Positions 1 through 9,146 of a stretch of DNA of 64,000 nt are shown here, piece after piece. Both the position numbers and the translations under genes were made by a program. The number at the start of each line of letters is the position of its first letter. Within the stretch, counting starts at the first letter, position 1. The notes beneath the pieces are model-generated. The model was not told where the DNA came from, did no database searches, and worked only from the letters and a program-made list of their open reading frames with translations. Source of the DNA: Enterococcus sp. 9D6_DIV0238 (lineage in GTDB: Bacteria > Bacillota > Bacilli > Lactobacillales > Enterococcaceae); assembly GCF_002174455.2 (NCBI RefSeq), contig NZ_CP147246.1:1019501-1083500 (forward strand), read 5' to 3'.

Positions 1-26
1 TTTGCACACGATACTAATACTCTCAT
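1..26 (-). CDS. ulaB: PTS ascorbate-type EIIB component, N-terminal fragment
   Basis: Only the first eight codons lie in the window. They read MRVLVSCA, preceded by a strong GAGGAGG ribosome binding site at 33-40. The gene starts 21 bases after the stop of the EIIC gene and runs off the left edge. The Cys at residue 7 sits where EIIB proteins of the lactose/ascorbate type carry the phosphorylated cysteine. The call therefore rests on operon position plus this short N-terminus, and the rest of the gene cannot be judged here. Confidence 0.6.
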
Positions 27-47
27 TATTATTTCCTCCTCATGTTG

Positions 48-1526
48 TTACGCATTTTTTGTACCCATTTCTTTTACATATTCGTCATAATCTTCCGCAA
101 TCAAGAAATAGCCTTTGGGATTTGCCCGATATTGAAGCTGCGGGATAGCTAGCAGTGCAACAACGACTAAAGCAATACCAAAATAGCCGAGATACTTCAT
201 TACGATCGTCATGATCGGCCAAACTGTTGCCCAGTCAAACATGCCAATATATCCGCCATATTGGGAAAGCCCAATAAATGTAGCGATCAGTGCAGATCCC
301 AGAACTTGGATCACGCCTGAGATAAACGGAAACAGGCAAGCTGCTTTAAACCCACCGCGATTATTTGCATAAACTGCAATTACCGCATTATCAAAGAACA
401 GTGGAATAAAACCAGCAATAACAACAGTCGGTGACTTGAATAAAATCAATAGACCGATCGTGATAAACTGACCTAAGGCGCCAAATAAAAAGCCAATCGT
501 TACTGCATTCGGCGAACCAAATCCAAATGTTGCTGCAACATCGATCCCTGGAACCGCGCCCGGAAGTAATGTGTTGGAAATGCCTTGGAAAGATTCTGTC
601 AGTTCCGAAACAAACGTCCGCACACCTAGTTGCAAGATAGCTAAATAAACAGCAAAGTACAGTGCAGTTTGTAAAATATAGAAAAGAAAACTTTGTCCTT
701 CAACCATAAAACCAGCTTCTATCAAATAGGCAGGTCCCAAAACAATCAAAATGATTCCGAAGAAAAATAGCATCAAAATAGATGTTGCAACCATGTTTTC
801 ATTGAAAATAGATAGGAACCCCGGCAATTGGACATCTTCCAACTTACGATTATTTTTATCCTTCTTCATTTTTTCAGCAAGTCGAGCAAAAATATAAACA
901 CCAAACATCTGTTGATGAGCGATCGCAAAACCTGCTCCTTCTGTTAGATCTTGAGTGATATCTACTGTCAAATTAGAACCGACTGCCCAATAACAGCCTA
1001 ATATAAGACCCATGATCAATAGAATCGGCAGTTGTCCTAAACTCGGAAAACAGAATAATAAAATCCAAAATGCGGTAGCTGCTTGTTGAATCTGAACATT
1101 TCCAGTCGTAAAAACGGCACGTAATTTGGTATATTTCTTAAAGCGGACTAATAAAATATTCATGACAAAAGCAATCAGCAGCAAAATCATCGTATCACTA
1201 AAGGTTCGCCCGAATGTTTCTTCAATCCCAGCAGTCACTGCGTTTTGTCCAAAGTAAGGATCGATGACCATGGCATCTAGATCAAAACGTTCCTTTAAAC
1301 CTACAAGGATCGGGCGGAAGTTATTAACGAGCCCTCCAGAACCGACAGTTAGAATCAGGTATCCTACGGTGGCTTTTAAAAACCCTGCAATACTTTCATA
1401 GATCGGTTTTTTCAATAAGATATAGCCCAAAAGAACAATAAATCCAATCAAAAAGGCTGGCTGAGTCAAAATATTCGCTGCAAAATAGTCCCAAATCCCT
1501 AATAGAAAATCCAACACCTGTTTCAT
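48..1526 (-). CDS. ulaA: PTS ascorbate-specific EIIC, membrane permease
   Basis: This 492-residue polytopic membrane protein matches the UlaA/SgaT family, which carries L-ascorbate across the membrane while EIIB phosphorylates it to ascorbate-6-phosphate. About ten or eleven hydrophobic segments span the whole length. The loop GFAIAHQQMFGVY and the segment NTLLPGAVPGIDVAATFGFG look like the conserved substrate-binding region of the family. It lies 15 bases after ulaC and 21 bases before the EIIB start, so the genes form one operon. The ATG at 1526 follows a GAAGGGA ribosome binding site. The length is normal for the family (about 465-495) and nothing appears broken. Confidence 0.93.
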   Translation of the reverse strand: MKQVLDFLLGIWDYFAANILTQPAFLIGFIVLLGYILLKKPIYESIAGFLKATVGYLILTVGSGGLVNNFRPILVGLKERFDLDAMVIDPYFGQNAVTAGIEETFGRTFSDTMILLLIAFVMNILLVRFKKYTKLRAVFTTGNVQIQQAATAFWILLFCFPSLGQLPILLIMGLILGCYWAVGSNLTVDITQDLTEGAGFAIAHQQMFGVYIFARLAEKMKKDKNNRKLEDVQLPGFLSIFNENMVATSILMLFFFGIILIVLGPAYLIEAGFMVEGQSFLFYILQTALYFAVYLAILQLGVRTFVSELTESFQGISNTLLPGAVPGIDVAATFGFGSPNAVTIGFLFGALGQFITIGLLILFKSPTVVIAGFIPLFFDNAVIAVYANNRGGFKAACLFPFISGVIQVLGSALIATFIGLSQYGGYIGMFDWATVWPIMTIVMKYLGYFGIALVVVALLAIPQLQYRANPKGYFLIAEDYDEYVKEMGTKNA

Positions 1527-1541
1527 TCATTTCCCTTCTTT

Positions 1542-2000
1542 CTACATATCGAACGTCATCATTACCTTCTCATAATCTGCAATCGTCTCAATCTCCATCA
1601 GTGCTTCAATCAATCCATCCGTCATCAACATCTCAGAAAGATTAGAGATATTTTCTACATGCTCTTCACTATTTTTAGCAGCTAATGTAAAAAATAGAGA
1701 CGCATTTTTTTCTGGATTTCCCTCTTCAAACACAACTTCATCTTTCATTTTTGTAAATGATATTGCTGTTCCCAAAACACCTTGACTATCTTCTGAAGAA
1801 TGAGGCATCGCCACTCCTGGAACAATGACAATATATGGACCATATTTTTTCACGCAATCCACGATTTCATCTACATATTGCTGAGTGATCATCTTTTTTT
1901 CTAGCAGTGTCTGACAGCTAAGTACGACCGCTTCCTCCCAATTTGAAGGGCCTTCTTCGCAAAAACGAATGAGGTCATTATCATAAAAATACTTTAACAT
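1542..2000 (-). CDS. ulaC: PTS EIIA component, ascorbate/fructose type
   Basis: This 152-residue cytosolic EIIA domain belongs to the PTS EIIA-2 (fructose/mannitol/ascorbate) family. It receives phosphate from HPr on a histidine and passes it to EIIB. The active histidine is His67 in the motif GVAMPHSSED, the family's usual PH context. It sits between ulaG (22 bases upstream) and ulaA (15 bases downstream). An AAGGAGA ribosome binding site precedes the ATG. Operon position with a UlaA-type EIIC and UlaG makes ascorbate the likely substrate; from the domain alone it could be any EIIA-2. Confidence 0.9.
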   Translation of the reverse strand: MLKYFYDNDLIRFCEEGPSNWEEAVVLSCQTLLEKKMITQQYVDEIVDCVKKYGPYIVIVPGVAMPHSSEDSQGVLGTAISFTKMKDEVVFEEGNPEKNASLFFTLAAKNSEEHVENISNLSEMLMTDGLIEALMEIETIADYEKVMMTFDM

Positions 2001-2021
2001 TTAGATTCTCCTTTCTTATTT

Positions 2022-3086
2022 TTATAAAAATGATGGAAACGGAGTATCATTCTCTGTCGTAAATACATCATCAAAGCCACGATAGAAATTAAATTCTAGT
2101 TTGTCTTTATCATTTGGATAAGTAAACTTTCCTCCAACCTGCCAAATAAATGGCTTAAACTGATAATTCAAGCGATCTTTCTTGAACTTCCATATCTCAG
2201 TGATTTCCTTTGGATCAGCCATAAAGTTTGCCCAGATATCATAATGTACTGGGATCACAACCTTTGCATTCAATGACTCAGCCATTCGCAGCATATCCAC
2301 AGAAGTTACTTTATCTGTAATACCGCGGGGATTTTCTCCATACGCGCCTAAACAAACATCGATTTTATGTTCATTGCCATGTTTGGCAAATAAATTAGAA
2401 TAATGAGAGTCACCGGCATGATAGATATTTCCACCACTAGTTTCAAATAAGTAGTTAACAGCGATCAAGTCCATATCCTGCGGCATTTTTCCCTTCAATA
2501 TCTCGTCAGGGTCTTCACATGTCACTAACGCTGTACGGTCAAACGCCTCCAACGCAACAATTTCTATATCATTGACTGTTACTCGGTCGCCCGGCTTTAC
2601 GATCCTTGTCTTCTCTTCTGGAATGCCCCATTTCAGCCAAGTATTCACAACTTCCTGCGGTCCAATAAAACGCGCTTCAGGACAGTTTTGATGAACAGCC
2701 GCAGCGGTATTGATATCTAAATGATCTGAATGGATATGTGTCACGACTAATGCATCTACGTCTTTAACTGCAAATGGATCGATCACAAATGGTTGTGTTC
2801 TTAAGTTAGGCTGCATATTTTCACAGCCGCTCATGCGCATCATTTGATGTCCTTTCTTCATTTTTCCGTTTCCATGTGATCGTTTGCCTGTTCCACACCA
2901 TAAATCACATAAAATATTTGTTCCTTCATGAGACTTTAGCCAAATTCCCGTACAGCCCAGCCACCACATAGAAACACTACCGGGCGCAACTTGTTCTTGC
3001 TCGATCTCCTCATTTAAATATGTGCCCCATTCTGGAAACGTACTCAAAATCCAGCTTTCTTTTGTTACATCATGAATTGTTGCCAT
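2022..3086 (-). CDS. ulaG: L-ascorbate-6-phosphate lactonase
   Basis: This 354-residue metallo-beta-lactamase-fold hydrolase opens the lactone ring of ascorbate-6-phosphate in the cytosol, the first step after PTS uptake. The metal-binding signature THIHSDHLD gives H117, H119, D121 and H122, and a further [10 protein letters not shown] segment supplies later metal ligands. Length and the N-terminal WWLGCTG segment fit UlaG. It is the first gene of the operon, reading towards the PTS genes, and starts at an ATG with a GGTGGAGGGA ribosome binding site. A candidate promoter with an overlapping cre-like site lies just upstream. Confidence 0.93.
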   Translation of the reverse strand: MATIHDVTKESWILSTFPEWGTYLNEEIEQEQVAPGSVSMWWLGCTGIWLKSHEGTNILCDLWCGTGKRSHGNGKMKKGHQMMRMSGCENMQPNLRTQPFVIDPFAVKDVDALVVTHIHSDHLDINTAAAVHQNCPEARFIGPQEVVNTWLKWGIPEEKTRIVKPGDRVTVNDIEIVALEAFDRTALVTCEDPDEILKGKMPQDMDLIAVNYLFETSGGNIYHAGDSHYSNLFAKHGNEHKIDVCLGAYGENPRGITDKVTSVDMLRMAESLNAKVVIPVHYDIWANFMADPKEITEIWKFKKDRLNYQFKPFIWQVGGKFTYPNDKDKLEFNFYRGFDDVFTTENDTPFPSFL

Positions 3087-3126
3087 AAAATCCCTCCACC
3101 TTATCTCAATCTCGATTACACTTTTT

Positions 3127-3154
3127 ATTCTACAATATTTTAAACCGTTTTCAA
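3127..3154 (-). promoter_or_regulatory. ula operon promoter with overlapping cre-like site
   Basis: On the minus strand TTGAAA (3149-3154) and TAGAAT (3127-3132) are separated by 16 bases, a good sigma-A promoter for ulaG. The -35 region overlaps TGAAAACGGTTTAA (3139-3152), which matches 12 of 14 positions of the CcpA cre consensus TGAAARCGYTTTCN as I recall it. Glucose repression of the ascorbate operon would be expected from such a site; this is inference. Confidence 0.6.
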
Positions 3155-3193
3155 TCTATTTTTAAGAGCGTTTTATATTTTTAAGATCGTTTA
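3138..3193. promoter_or_regulatory. three direct repeats, candidate DeoR/UlaR operators
   Basis: Between the divergent ulaG and the regulator operon lie three copies of a T4-5AA..CGTTT motif: TTTTAAACCGTTTT (3138-3151), TTTTTAAGAGCGTTTT (3159-3174) and TTTTTAAGATCGTTTA (3178-3193). Their CG steps are 23 and 19 bases apart, about two helical turns. DeoR-family repressors often bind such tandem direct repeats, and a DeoR gene lies next door. The first copy overlaps the cre-like site, so its role may be mixed. Confidence 0.5.
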
Positions 3194-3272
3194 TACACAA
3201 AAAGAAGAAATTAATTCTTTTTTTATGTTCATATATTCTTTTATATGATATAGTGACGTAGAGGTGATGGAG

Positions 3273-4052
3273 ATGAAATATTTCGTTTGGAAAAGTTTTT
3301 ATTATGGAAAAAAGATGTTTATTTGGTCTATTTATCTGCTATTTGCACTCTATATTTATTTTTTGATCTATTCTTCTGAAACACTCGGAGCTCAACTTTT
3401 CTTCGGTAGTATCGGTTTTGTCGTGTTGTGTATCGTTGGACTCTTCGAACATCTAAAGATCGTATATGAAAAAATGATTTATGCACTGAATGTTCACTGT
3501 GATCTGGAAGAAGCAGCCCGCTTAAAAGAACAATTAAAGAGAAAAGATTTGTTTAATGGCTTCAAACAGTCTATTATTATTTTTGACAGCCTGCTCTTAT
3601 TAGATGCGGGAAAATATACAGATTGCTTGGCGCATTTGGATAAACATCAAAAGTTTTTTCATGGAACGTTAGATTACCTCTTCATTTATTATCATACGCA
3701 AATGTACTGCTATTCTTTTTTGAAAGATGAAAAAAATTTGACGATCGCTTTTGAAAAGCTTTTTCAATTGAAAGACAAACAAAAAAAGAAAATGCGCGGA
3801 TTATTTTCATGGCATGAAATTTCGGGTCTTCAGTATTTTCATCAGCAAAGAAATCAAAAGTGTTTGCAAGAGCTGGCACTGATCGATACCGCACGTTTAA
3901 ATAATCGTGAACTAAGCTATCTTTTGTATCTTCAAGGTCACTGTCTTCTAAAATTAAATAAACCAAGTGAAGGCAATCGTTTATTAAAAAAGGCAAGAAC
4001 AATCGGAAATACGTTAGCGATTGTTCAAGTGATACAGAATGGAGGAATTTGA
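3273..4052 (+). CDS. unknown two-TM membrane protein with helical C-terminal region
   Basis: I do not recognise a characterised family. The 259-residue protein has two hydrophobic segments near the N-terminus (about residues 15-37 and 43-62), then a long soluble helical region with TPR-like spacing, for example LLLDAGKYTDCLAHLDKHQ and LYLQGHCLLKLNKPSEGNR. A GTG at 3264 would extend it, but the GAGGTGAT ribosome binding site at 3261-3268 is correctly spaced for the ATG at 3273, so I start there. Its stop directly abuts the start of the DeoR gene, so the two are co-transcribed. This suggests a link to the control of the ascorbate operon or an unrelated shared transcript. Similarity searches would be needed to assign it. 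Confidence 0.75.
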   Translation: MKYFVWKSFYYGKKMFIWSIYLLFALYIYFLIYSSETLGAQLFFGSIGFVVLCIVGLFEHLKIVYEKMIYALNVHCDLEEAARLKEQLKRKDLFNGFKQSIIIFDSLLLLDAGKYTDCLAHLDKHQKFFHGTLDYLFIYYHTQMYCYSFLKDEKNLTIAFEKLFQLKDKQKKKMRGLFSWHEISGLQYFHQQRNQKCLQELALIDTARLNNRELSYLLYLQGHCLLKLNKPSEGNRLLKKARTIGNTLAIVQVIQNGGI

Positions 4053-4820
4053 ATGAAAAGCTCACATACAATGATCAAAGAGCGTCGCGATGCATTACTC
4101 GATCTACTACATAAACATACTAGCTTACAAGTGAAAGAAATCAGTCAGTCCCTTGACGTATCAGAAATCACTGTCCGCCGTGATCTTACCGCCCTAGAAA
4201 AAATGGGCCTTGTAAAACGAGCACATGGAAAAGCTGAAATTGTTAACAAAATCGGAACAGAGGATCATAATGAAGAGATCGAAATTTTAAAAAATGCGAT
4301 CGCTAAAAAGGCAGCTGAATTTGTAGCTGAGGGCAATACATTGTTCATAAACACTGGTTCCACTGCTTTATCCTCTTTAAAACATTTGGAAGATAAACGC
4401 GTGACGATCGTCAGTAATAATGTCAAGGTAGCAAACCTTGATCACAATCCAAATTCAACTGTGATTTTATCCGGTGGTGAAATCCGATTTCCTAAAGAAG
4501 CTTTAGTCGGAGACATCGCGATCGAGTCGTTTTCAAAAATGTCCTCTGATATTTCGATCATTGGCTGTTCTGGTTTAAGCATCGAAAATGGTATCACTAC
4601 TCCTGTCTTACATGAAGCTAAAATCAATTCTTTGATCATCGAACGCACAAATGGTTTAGTTATCGTTGTTGCAGATTATCGAAAAATCGGTGTTTCCTCA
4701 AACTTTACTAGTGGACACATCAAAGATATCAATTATTTGATCACAGATACCTTTGCCTCACCAGCAGTCATTCGTGAAATCGAAAAGCAAGGGGTACAAG
4801 TCATTCAGGTCGAAGTCTGA
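4053..4820 (+). CDS. DeoR-family transcriptional regulator, likely of the ascorbate operon
   Basis: This 255-residue protein has an N-terminal DeoR helix-turn-helix (about residues 18-45, VKEISQSLDVSEITVRRDL). The C-terminal DeoR sensor domain shows FINTGSTALSSLK and VILSGGEIRFPKEALVG, the usual sugar-phosphate binding region. Its ATG directly follows the TGA of the upstream membrane-protein gene, with GGAGGA as ribosome binding site. The neighbouring, divergently transcribed ula operon and the direct repeats between them make it the probable UlaR-type repressor responding to ascorbate-6-phosphate. The family call is firm and the target is inferred. Confidence 0.9.
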   Translation: MKSSHTMIKERRDALLDLLHKHTSLQVKEISQSLDVSEITVRRDLTALEKMGLVKRAHGKAEIVNKIGTEDHNEEIEILKNAIAKKAAEFVAEGNTLFINTGSTALSSLKHLEDKRVTIVSNNVKVANLDHNPNSTVILSGGEIRFPKEALVGDIAIESFSKMSSDISIIGCSGLSIENGITTPVLHEAKINSLIIERTNGLVIVVADYRKIGVSSNFTSGHIKDINYLITDTFASPAVIREIEKQGVQVIQVEV

Positions 4821-4857
4821 GACTATTTACTTTTTCCTAAACATCGACATCCATCCA

Positions 4858-4866
4858 TGCTATAAT
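4858..4866 (+). promoter_or_regulatory. extended -10 promoter of the LysR gene
   Basis: TGC at 4858-4860 followed by TATAAT at 4861-4866 is a perfect extended -10 element (TGnTATAAT). It lies 57 bases before the LysR start codon. No good -35 is needed or seen. Confidence 0.6.
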
Positions 4867-4923
4867 CTAGTTAGAAATAAATGACTGTTATTGTTTCATT
4901 ATTCTTACTTTGGAGGGATGCTC

Positions 4924-5847
4924 ATGCGGATCAAACAATTAGATTACATCGTCAAAATCGTTGAGTTAGGCTCAGTCAATGAAGCAGCAAAGCATCTCTT
5001 CATTACGCAACCCAGCCTATCAAATGCCGTCAAGGAATTAGAACAGGAAATGGGTATCCAAATTTTTCAGCGAACACAAAAAGGCATGGTGCTTACGACA
5101 GAAGGCACAGAGTTTCTAGCTTACGCTAGACAAATTCTAGAACAGGTAGACCTTCTCGAAGAAAAATACAAAGGAACAGACAAACGGCGACGATTATTTT
5201 CTGTTTCTGCCCAGCATTATGCTTTTGCAGTTCATGCATTCGTTCAGTTGATCCGCTCCTATGAAGAAAACGAATATGAATTTACGTTTAGAGAGACACA
5301 GACGAATAACATTATTGAAGATGTCAGTACATTCCATAGCGAACTGGGCATTTTGTATCTCAATGCATTCAATGAAAAAGTGATCCGCAAACTTTTAAAA
5401 GAAAAGCAATTGGTTTTTCATCCATTATTTATTGCAGCACCTCATGTTTTCGTTAGTAAGAAGAATCCCTTGGTAGGAAAAAAATCAGTGACTTTAGCTG
5501 ATTTAGAAGATTTTCCTTACTTGTCTTTTGAACAAGGTCGTGTCAATTCATTCCATTTTTCTGAAGAGATATTAAGTACGTTGTACCATAAAAAAAGTAT
5601 ACGAGTCAGTGATCGAGCAACCTTATTCAATTTTTTGATCGGACTTGATGGCTATACGATCAGCTCTGGTGTTCTAAGTCGAGAATTGAATGATGAGAAC
5701 ATTGTCGCATTACCTTTAGAAGTAGATGAAACAATGGAACTCGGATGGATACATCCGATCCAAAAACCTTTGTCCCCGATGGCTGAAGAATATCTACGCT
5801 ATTTGAAAGAGCATATCATCGATTATGGTTTTACGATTATTGAATAA
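4924..5847 (+). CDS. LysR-family transcriptional regulator
   Basis: This 307-residue LysR-type regulator has an N-terminal winged helix (MRIKQLDYIVKIVELGSVNE, then TQPSLSNAVKELE) and a C-terminal periplasmic-binding-fold effector domain from about residue 90. An ATG at 4891 is in frame, but a GGAGGG site at 4912-4917 is placed for the ATG at 4924, and MRIKQLDYIVKI is the usual LysR beginning. It is monocistronic, with an extended -10 promoter upstream and a strong terminator after it. The neighbours (ascorbate operon, rlmN) do not reveal its regulon. The effector is unknown. Confidence 0.88.
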   Translation: MRIKQLDYIVKIVELGSVNEAAKHLFITQPSLSNAVKELEQEMGIQIFQRTQKGMVLTTEGTEFLAYARQILEQVDLLEEKYKGTDKRRRLFSVSAQHYAFAVHAFVQLIRSYEENEYEFTFRETQTNNIIEDVSTFHSELGILYLNAFNEKVIRKLLKEKQLVFHPLFIAAPHVFVSKKNPLVGKKSVTLADLEDFPYLSFEQGRVNSFHFSEEILSTLYHKKSIRVSDRATLFNFLIGLDGYTISSGVLSRELNDENIVALPLEVDETMELGWIHPIQKPLSPMAEEYLRYLKEHIIDYGFTIIE

Positions 5848-5898
5848 AAATAGAAAAGCTCAAAAAAATCAAGTTGATTTTTTTGAGCTTTTCTATTT
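5848..5898 (+). terminator. bidirectional intrinsic terminator after the LysR gene
   Basis: Perfect inverted repeat with arms 5848-5872 and 5874-5898. The stem contains AAAAGCTC pairing with GAGCTTTT, flanked by A-runs and T-runs on both sides. Confidence 0.85.
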
Positions 5899-5957
5899 CT
5901 TTCATGCTTTTCTCAGCCTTTTTAGGCTAGCTTTTAAAAGAAGCTCTTGGTAAAGTG

Positions 5958-6040
5958 GACAATTCCAAACATGAAACAAGTTGCATTTCATGTTGGAATT
6001 CCTAACTTTCTGCAGAGCTAAACGCTTTTCTCAGCTTTTT
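5958..6040 (-). repeat. degenerate copy of the intergenic S-T repeat after rlmN
   Basis: An imperfect hairpin with arms AATTCCAAACATGAAA (from 5961) and TTTCATGTTGGAATT is followed by GCAGAGCTAAACGCTTTTCTC (about 6011-6035). The latter closely resembles the outer end of unit S in other copies (for example 13856-13877 and 46081-46102). The S-like end overlaps the last codons of rlmN. The other S arm is missing, so this is a weak, decayed copy. Confidence 0.4.
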
Positions 6041-7100
6041 TTTCGGCTTTTTTTATTTGCTTGCTTCTTAATTGTCCACAGGCAGCATCAATATCCGTCC
6101 CATGTTCTTTTCTGATCACACAGTTGATACCATTTTTCTTAAGGACATCGTAAAACTTCAGCACATCTGCTTTGTCACTTCTACTATATTGATCATGTTC
6201 ACTAACTGGATTATATGGAATCAGATTCACATATGTTAGTTTCTTTTTGTTTTTCAGTAAGTCAGCTAATTGTTGGGCATGCTCTGGTCGATCATTGACA
6301 TGACTTAACATAATATATTCAAACGTGATTCGCCGATTTGTCTTCTCGATATATTCGTCAACTGCCTCCATCAATTTTTCGATCGGGAAGCTGCGGTTGA
6401 TTCGCATGATCGATGTCCGAACATCATTATTTGGTGCATGTAAAGAAATCGCCAGATTGACTTGTAATCCATTATCTGCAAATTCCTTGATCTTCGGTAC
6501 TAGACCACTTGTTGAAACAGTGATATGGCGTGCACCTATCGCTAATCCTTTCGCATCATTGATCGTATGTAAAAAGTTCATCAAATTATCGTAATTATCA
6601 AATGGCTCACCGATTCCCATAACCACAACATGACTTACTCGCTCACCTTGTCCACGTTGGTCAAAATAGTGCTGAACCAGCATGATTTGCGCAACGATTT
6701 CTCCTGCTGTTAAATCCCGTTGTTTCTTTAATAACCCACTTGCACAAAATGTACAGCCAATATTGCAGCCAACTTGAGTCGTTACACAAACAGATAATCC
6801 ATATTCTTGGCGCATCAAAACCGTTTCGATCATATTTTTATCCGGCAATTCAAATAGGTATTTCACCGTACCGTCTTTTGCTTCTTGGATGATCACTTGA
6901 CGCAATGGATTGATGATAAAATTTTCTTCTAAAAGAGCGATTAATTCTTTTGATAGATTCGTCATTTCGTTGAAAGCTGTCACGCGCTTGATATACAGCC
7001 ATTCCCAGACTTGAGTCGCTCGGAATTTTTTCTCGCCATGATCGATGAACCACGCGATCAATTCCTCTTTCGTTAAACCATAAATGGATGCTTTTTCCAT
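6018..7100 (-). CDS. rlmN: 23S rRNA/tRNA A2503/A37 C2-methyltransferase RlmN
   Basis: This 360-residue radical-SAM enzyme methylates C2 of A2503 in 23S rRNA and A37 in some tRNAs. The radical-SAM cysteines are C112, C116 and C119 ([12 protein letters not shown]), and a late cysteine in [10 protein letters not shown] is the methyl-carrying residue of the family. The segment [14 protein letters not shown] is the usual SAM-binding region. The ATG at 7100 begins [14 protein letters not shown]. The Lys/Glu-rich C-terminus ([11 protein letters not shown]) is coded over sequence resembling the end of an intergenic repeat. It appears to be a single-gene unit. Confidence 0.95.
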   Translation of the reverse strand: MEKASIYGLTKEELIAWFIDHGEKKFRATQVWEWLYIKRVTAFNEMTNLSKELIALLEENFIINPLRQVIIQEAKDGTVKYLFELPDKNMIETVLMRQEYGLSVCVTTQVGCNIGCTFCASGLLKKQRDLTAGEIVAQIMLVQHYFDQRGQGERVSHVVVMGIGEPFDNYDNLMNFLHTINDAKGLAIGARHITVSTSGLVPKIKEFADNGLQVNLAISLHAPNNDVRTSIMRINRSFPIEKLMEAVDEYIEKTNRRITFEYIMLSHVNDRPEHAQQLADLLKNKKKLTYVNLIPYNPVSEHDQYSRSDKADVLKFYDVLKKNGINCVIRKEHGTDIDAACGQLRSKQIKKAEKKAEKSV

Positions 7101-7201
7101 TGATTTTCTGCCTCATTTCTTCTAAACATTCGCTTCATACTATAACTTATTGTCCTCGTTTTGTCTATAAGCGCTTGAAACAATTAGAAGCAAATAAAAA
7201 A

Positions 7202-7312
7202 ACAAGTGTCTGGGACAAAACTCTGCAAGTCAAATCCCAGACACCTGTAATTCAGATAAACGGTGAGAACAGAAGCAATCGCTTCGGAAATAAGCACTTC
7301 TGTCTCAACCTT
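7202..7312 (-). repeat. intergenic S-T repeat copy, oriented with the bceB-type gene
   Basis: Read on the minus strand after the permease stop at 7323, GGTTGAGACAGAAGTGC (7296-7312) opens unit S, which closes with GCTTCTGTTCTCACCGTTTAT (about 7252-7272). It is followed by the T hairpin (GTGTCTGGGA/TCCCAGACAC, 7206-7247) and a T-run. The T hairpin matches the one at 45987-46030. It probably terminates the permease transcript. Confidence 0.75.
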
Positions 7313-7322
7313 CTTAGTTTTA

Positions 7323-9146
7323 TCACGCTTGAACCAAATGATAAACCTTTTTGAAATAAAAAATTCGTGCAATCAAGTAGTATACGATCTGAATCAAAAT
7401 GAAGACTCCTAAAACTTTCCAGCCCGCCATCTGCATCCCTTGATCAAATATATGATACATTGCTGTCAGCGCAACAGCTCCATGGATCACCGAAATAATG
7501 ATCGGTGTGAAAAAGAGAATACCAACTTGCTGGTAAATCATTTTCTTCAATTCTTTTTTCGCTAATCCCATCTTGTAGATCATTTTGAATTTTTCTACAT
7601 CTACATCCATATCACTATACAATCTAAAATATAAGAAGCTCCCAGCTGAAACAAAAAAGACGATTCCGATAAAGATACCAACAAATAGAAATGGCGCATA
7701 TTGGTCAGTGATCATTTGTTTAGAATAGCTTTTAGCCATAAACGGCATGTTCTTATCTTGGAATTTTCCAATTGAAACTAATTCTTCATAACTGGTGTTT
7801 TTGGGCTGCCAAACAGTCATTGTCTGCTGTTCTAGAGTTTCCAAGTCTGTATTGTCAGGGACAACGACTTTTGTTCCATAAGCAGAAACCACCGCTGTTT
7901 TTTCTTGTCTTTCAACAGCTATTTTTGAGCCGTCTGGTAAGTTTGCTTCATGCACAGCAGCGTTTTCCATCCCCACAGCGTTCTGTGGTAATAATTGAAC
8001 AGCTTGTCCATTTGTTTCAATAGTTGGTTTCTTGACTATTTTTGCTAATTGATTATAATTTGATTCTTTGACAAAACTAACATTGTCGGCATTCACATAT
8101 TCTGTTAATTCTCCCTCATCAACACTGATTCCCTTCTCTGATAGAAGTTTAGAAAAGTCTTGTTTGATGTGAGCAGTCTCTTCATCAGAACCAACAATTT
8201 GAAACTCAAAAGGCTCCTGATTCATCGCATCTAAAATCATGTTTTGAAAACCATATAATGTCCCGATTGCTGCAAAAGCAACCGTCGAAATAATCGAAAC
8301 CAAGAAAAAGGAACGTGCATTGTCCTTCATTCGAAATGCTAGATCGGAAAAAACCACCATATTTGTTTTCTTCCAAAAAATAGATTGTTTCTTTTTCAAT
8401 CGTTCGATGACTGACACACTCAGTTGATTGAATAAAAAACGTGTACCAGCAACCACTAAGAAAATCACTGGAATCATCACAATTGGCACCAGCATTCCTT
8501 TGACTAAAAGAGCCACGGCATAACCTGTACCGATCAATAAAACAGCCAGCAATGCTTTTATAAGAGAGTTTTTGATCGTTCCCTTGCCTAGATCTCCTGC
8601 TTTCAATAATTCTTGTAAGCTTAATTTTGGTAAACGGAACTGAATGAAAAATGAGATCGCTAAAAACAAAATACTAAATGAAATGATGGTCAACCCAAGC
8701 GCCTGTATCGGGAAGTAAAAACCAAAATTCAAATGCATCATTTTATTACTCAACCACAAAATCAGTTGAGAAAAACCAATACCAGCAAGACTGCCAATGA
8801 TCGTTGCAAAAAAACCGATAACGAGATTTTCAATAAAGATCATTTTCTTCAATTGTTTAGGACTCATCCCCTGAATCATCAGAAGACCAAATTCTTTTTT
8901 TCTGGATTGAATAAACACATCCATCGAGTACAATACGAAAAAGAACGCAAATCCGTAAATAATGATAGCTGCAGATAACATGCCAATTTTGGCTTGCTTA
9001 TTCAAGCCATCAGATAATGATGGATGAAAAGCAAAAACTGTAAATGTGAAAAAGACCATCACTGAAAAGAGAGTACTTAAGAAATAGGCCATGTATAAAT
9101 GTTTATTTCTTACCGTATTTCGAATAACAAATTGACTAAAATTCAC
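7323..9146 (-). CDS. BceB-type ABC transporter permease (FtsX domain)
   Basis: This permease of about 607 residues has FtsX-type domains: an N-terminal transmembrane helix, groups of three helices (about residues 55-180 and 510-600), a central pair, and a large extracellular domain at about 305-475. This layout is typical of BceB-like peptide-antibiotic transporters. The reading frame extends to a TTG at 9161, but GTG at 9146 gives the usual start (VNFSQFVIRNTVRNK) and has GAAGGTG upstream. It overlaps the ATPase gene by 11 bases. No kinase or regulator gene is adjacent. From memory, E. faecalis has a BceAB-type resistance pair (EF2050-EF2049) in a comparable neighbourhood, but that orthology needs checking. 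Confidence 0.87.
   Translation of the reverse strand: MNFSQFVIRNTVRNKHLYMAYFLSTLFSVMVFFTFTVFAFHPSLSDGLNKQAKIGMLSAAIIIYGFAFFFVLYSMDVFIQSRKKEFGLLMIQGMSPKQLKKMIFIENLVIGFFATIIGSLAGIGFSQLILWLSNKMMHLNFGFYFPIQALGLTIISFSILFLAISFFIQFRLPKLSLQELLKAGDLGKGTIKNSLIKALLAVLLIGTGYAVALLVKGMLVPIVMIPVIFLVVAGTRFLFNQLSVSVIERLKKKQSIFWKKTNMVVFSDLAFRMKDNARSFFLVSIISTVAFAAIGTLYGFQNMILDAMNQEPFEFQIVGSDEETAHIKQDFSKLLSEKGISVDEGELTEYVNADNVSFVKESNYNQLAKIVKKPTIETNGQAVQLLPQNAVGMENAAVHEANLPDGSKIAVERQEKTAVVSAYGTKVVVPDNTDLETLEQQTMTVWQPKNTSYEELVSIGKFQDKNMPFMAKSYSKQMITDQYAPFLFVGIFIGIVFFVSAGSFLYFRLYSDMDVDVEKFKMIYKMGLAKKELKKMIYQQVGILFFTPIIISVIHGAVALTAMYHIFDQGMQMAGWKVLGVFILIQIVYYLIARIFYFKKVYHLVQA

Noticed and set aside
3682..4071. 129-residue minus-strand frame
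   Set aside because: Antisense shadow of the membrane-protein gene, without ribosome binding site or family resemblance.
5940..6008. 16-codon plus-strand frame (MKQVAFHVG...) before rlmN
   Set aside because: Lies inside a hairpin arm of a decayed repeat and lacks a proper ribosome binding site.
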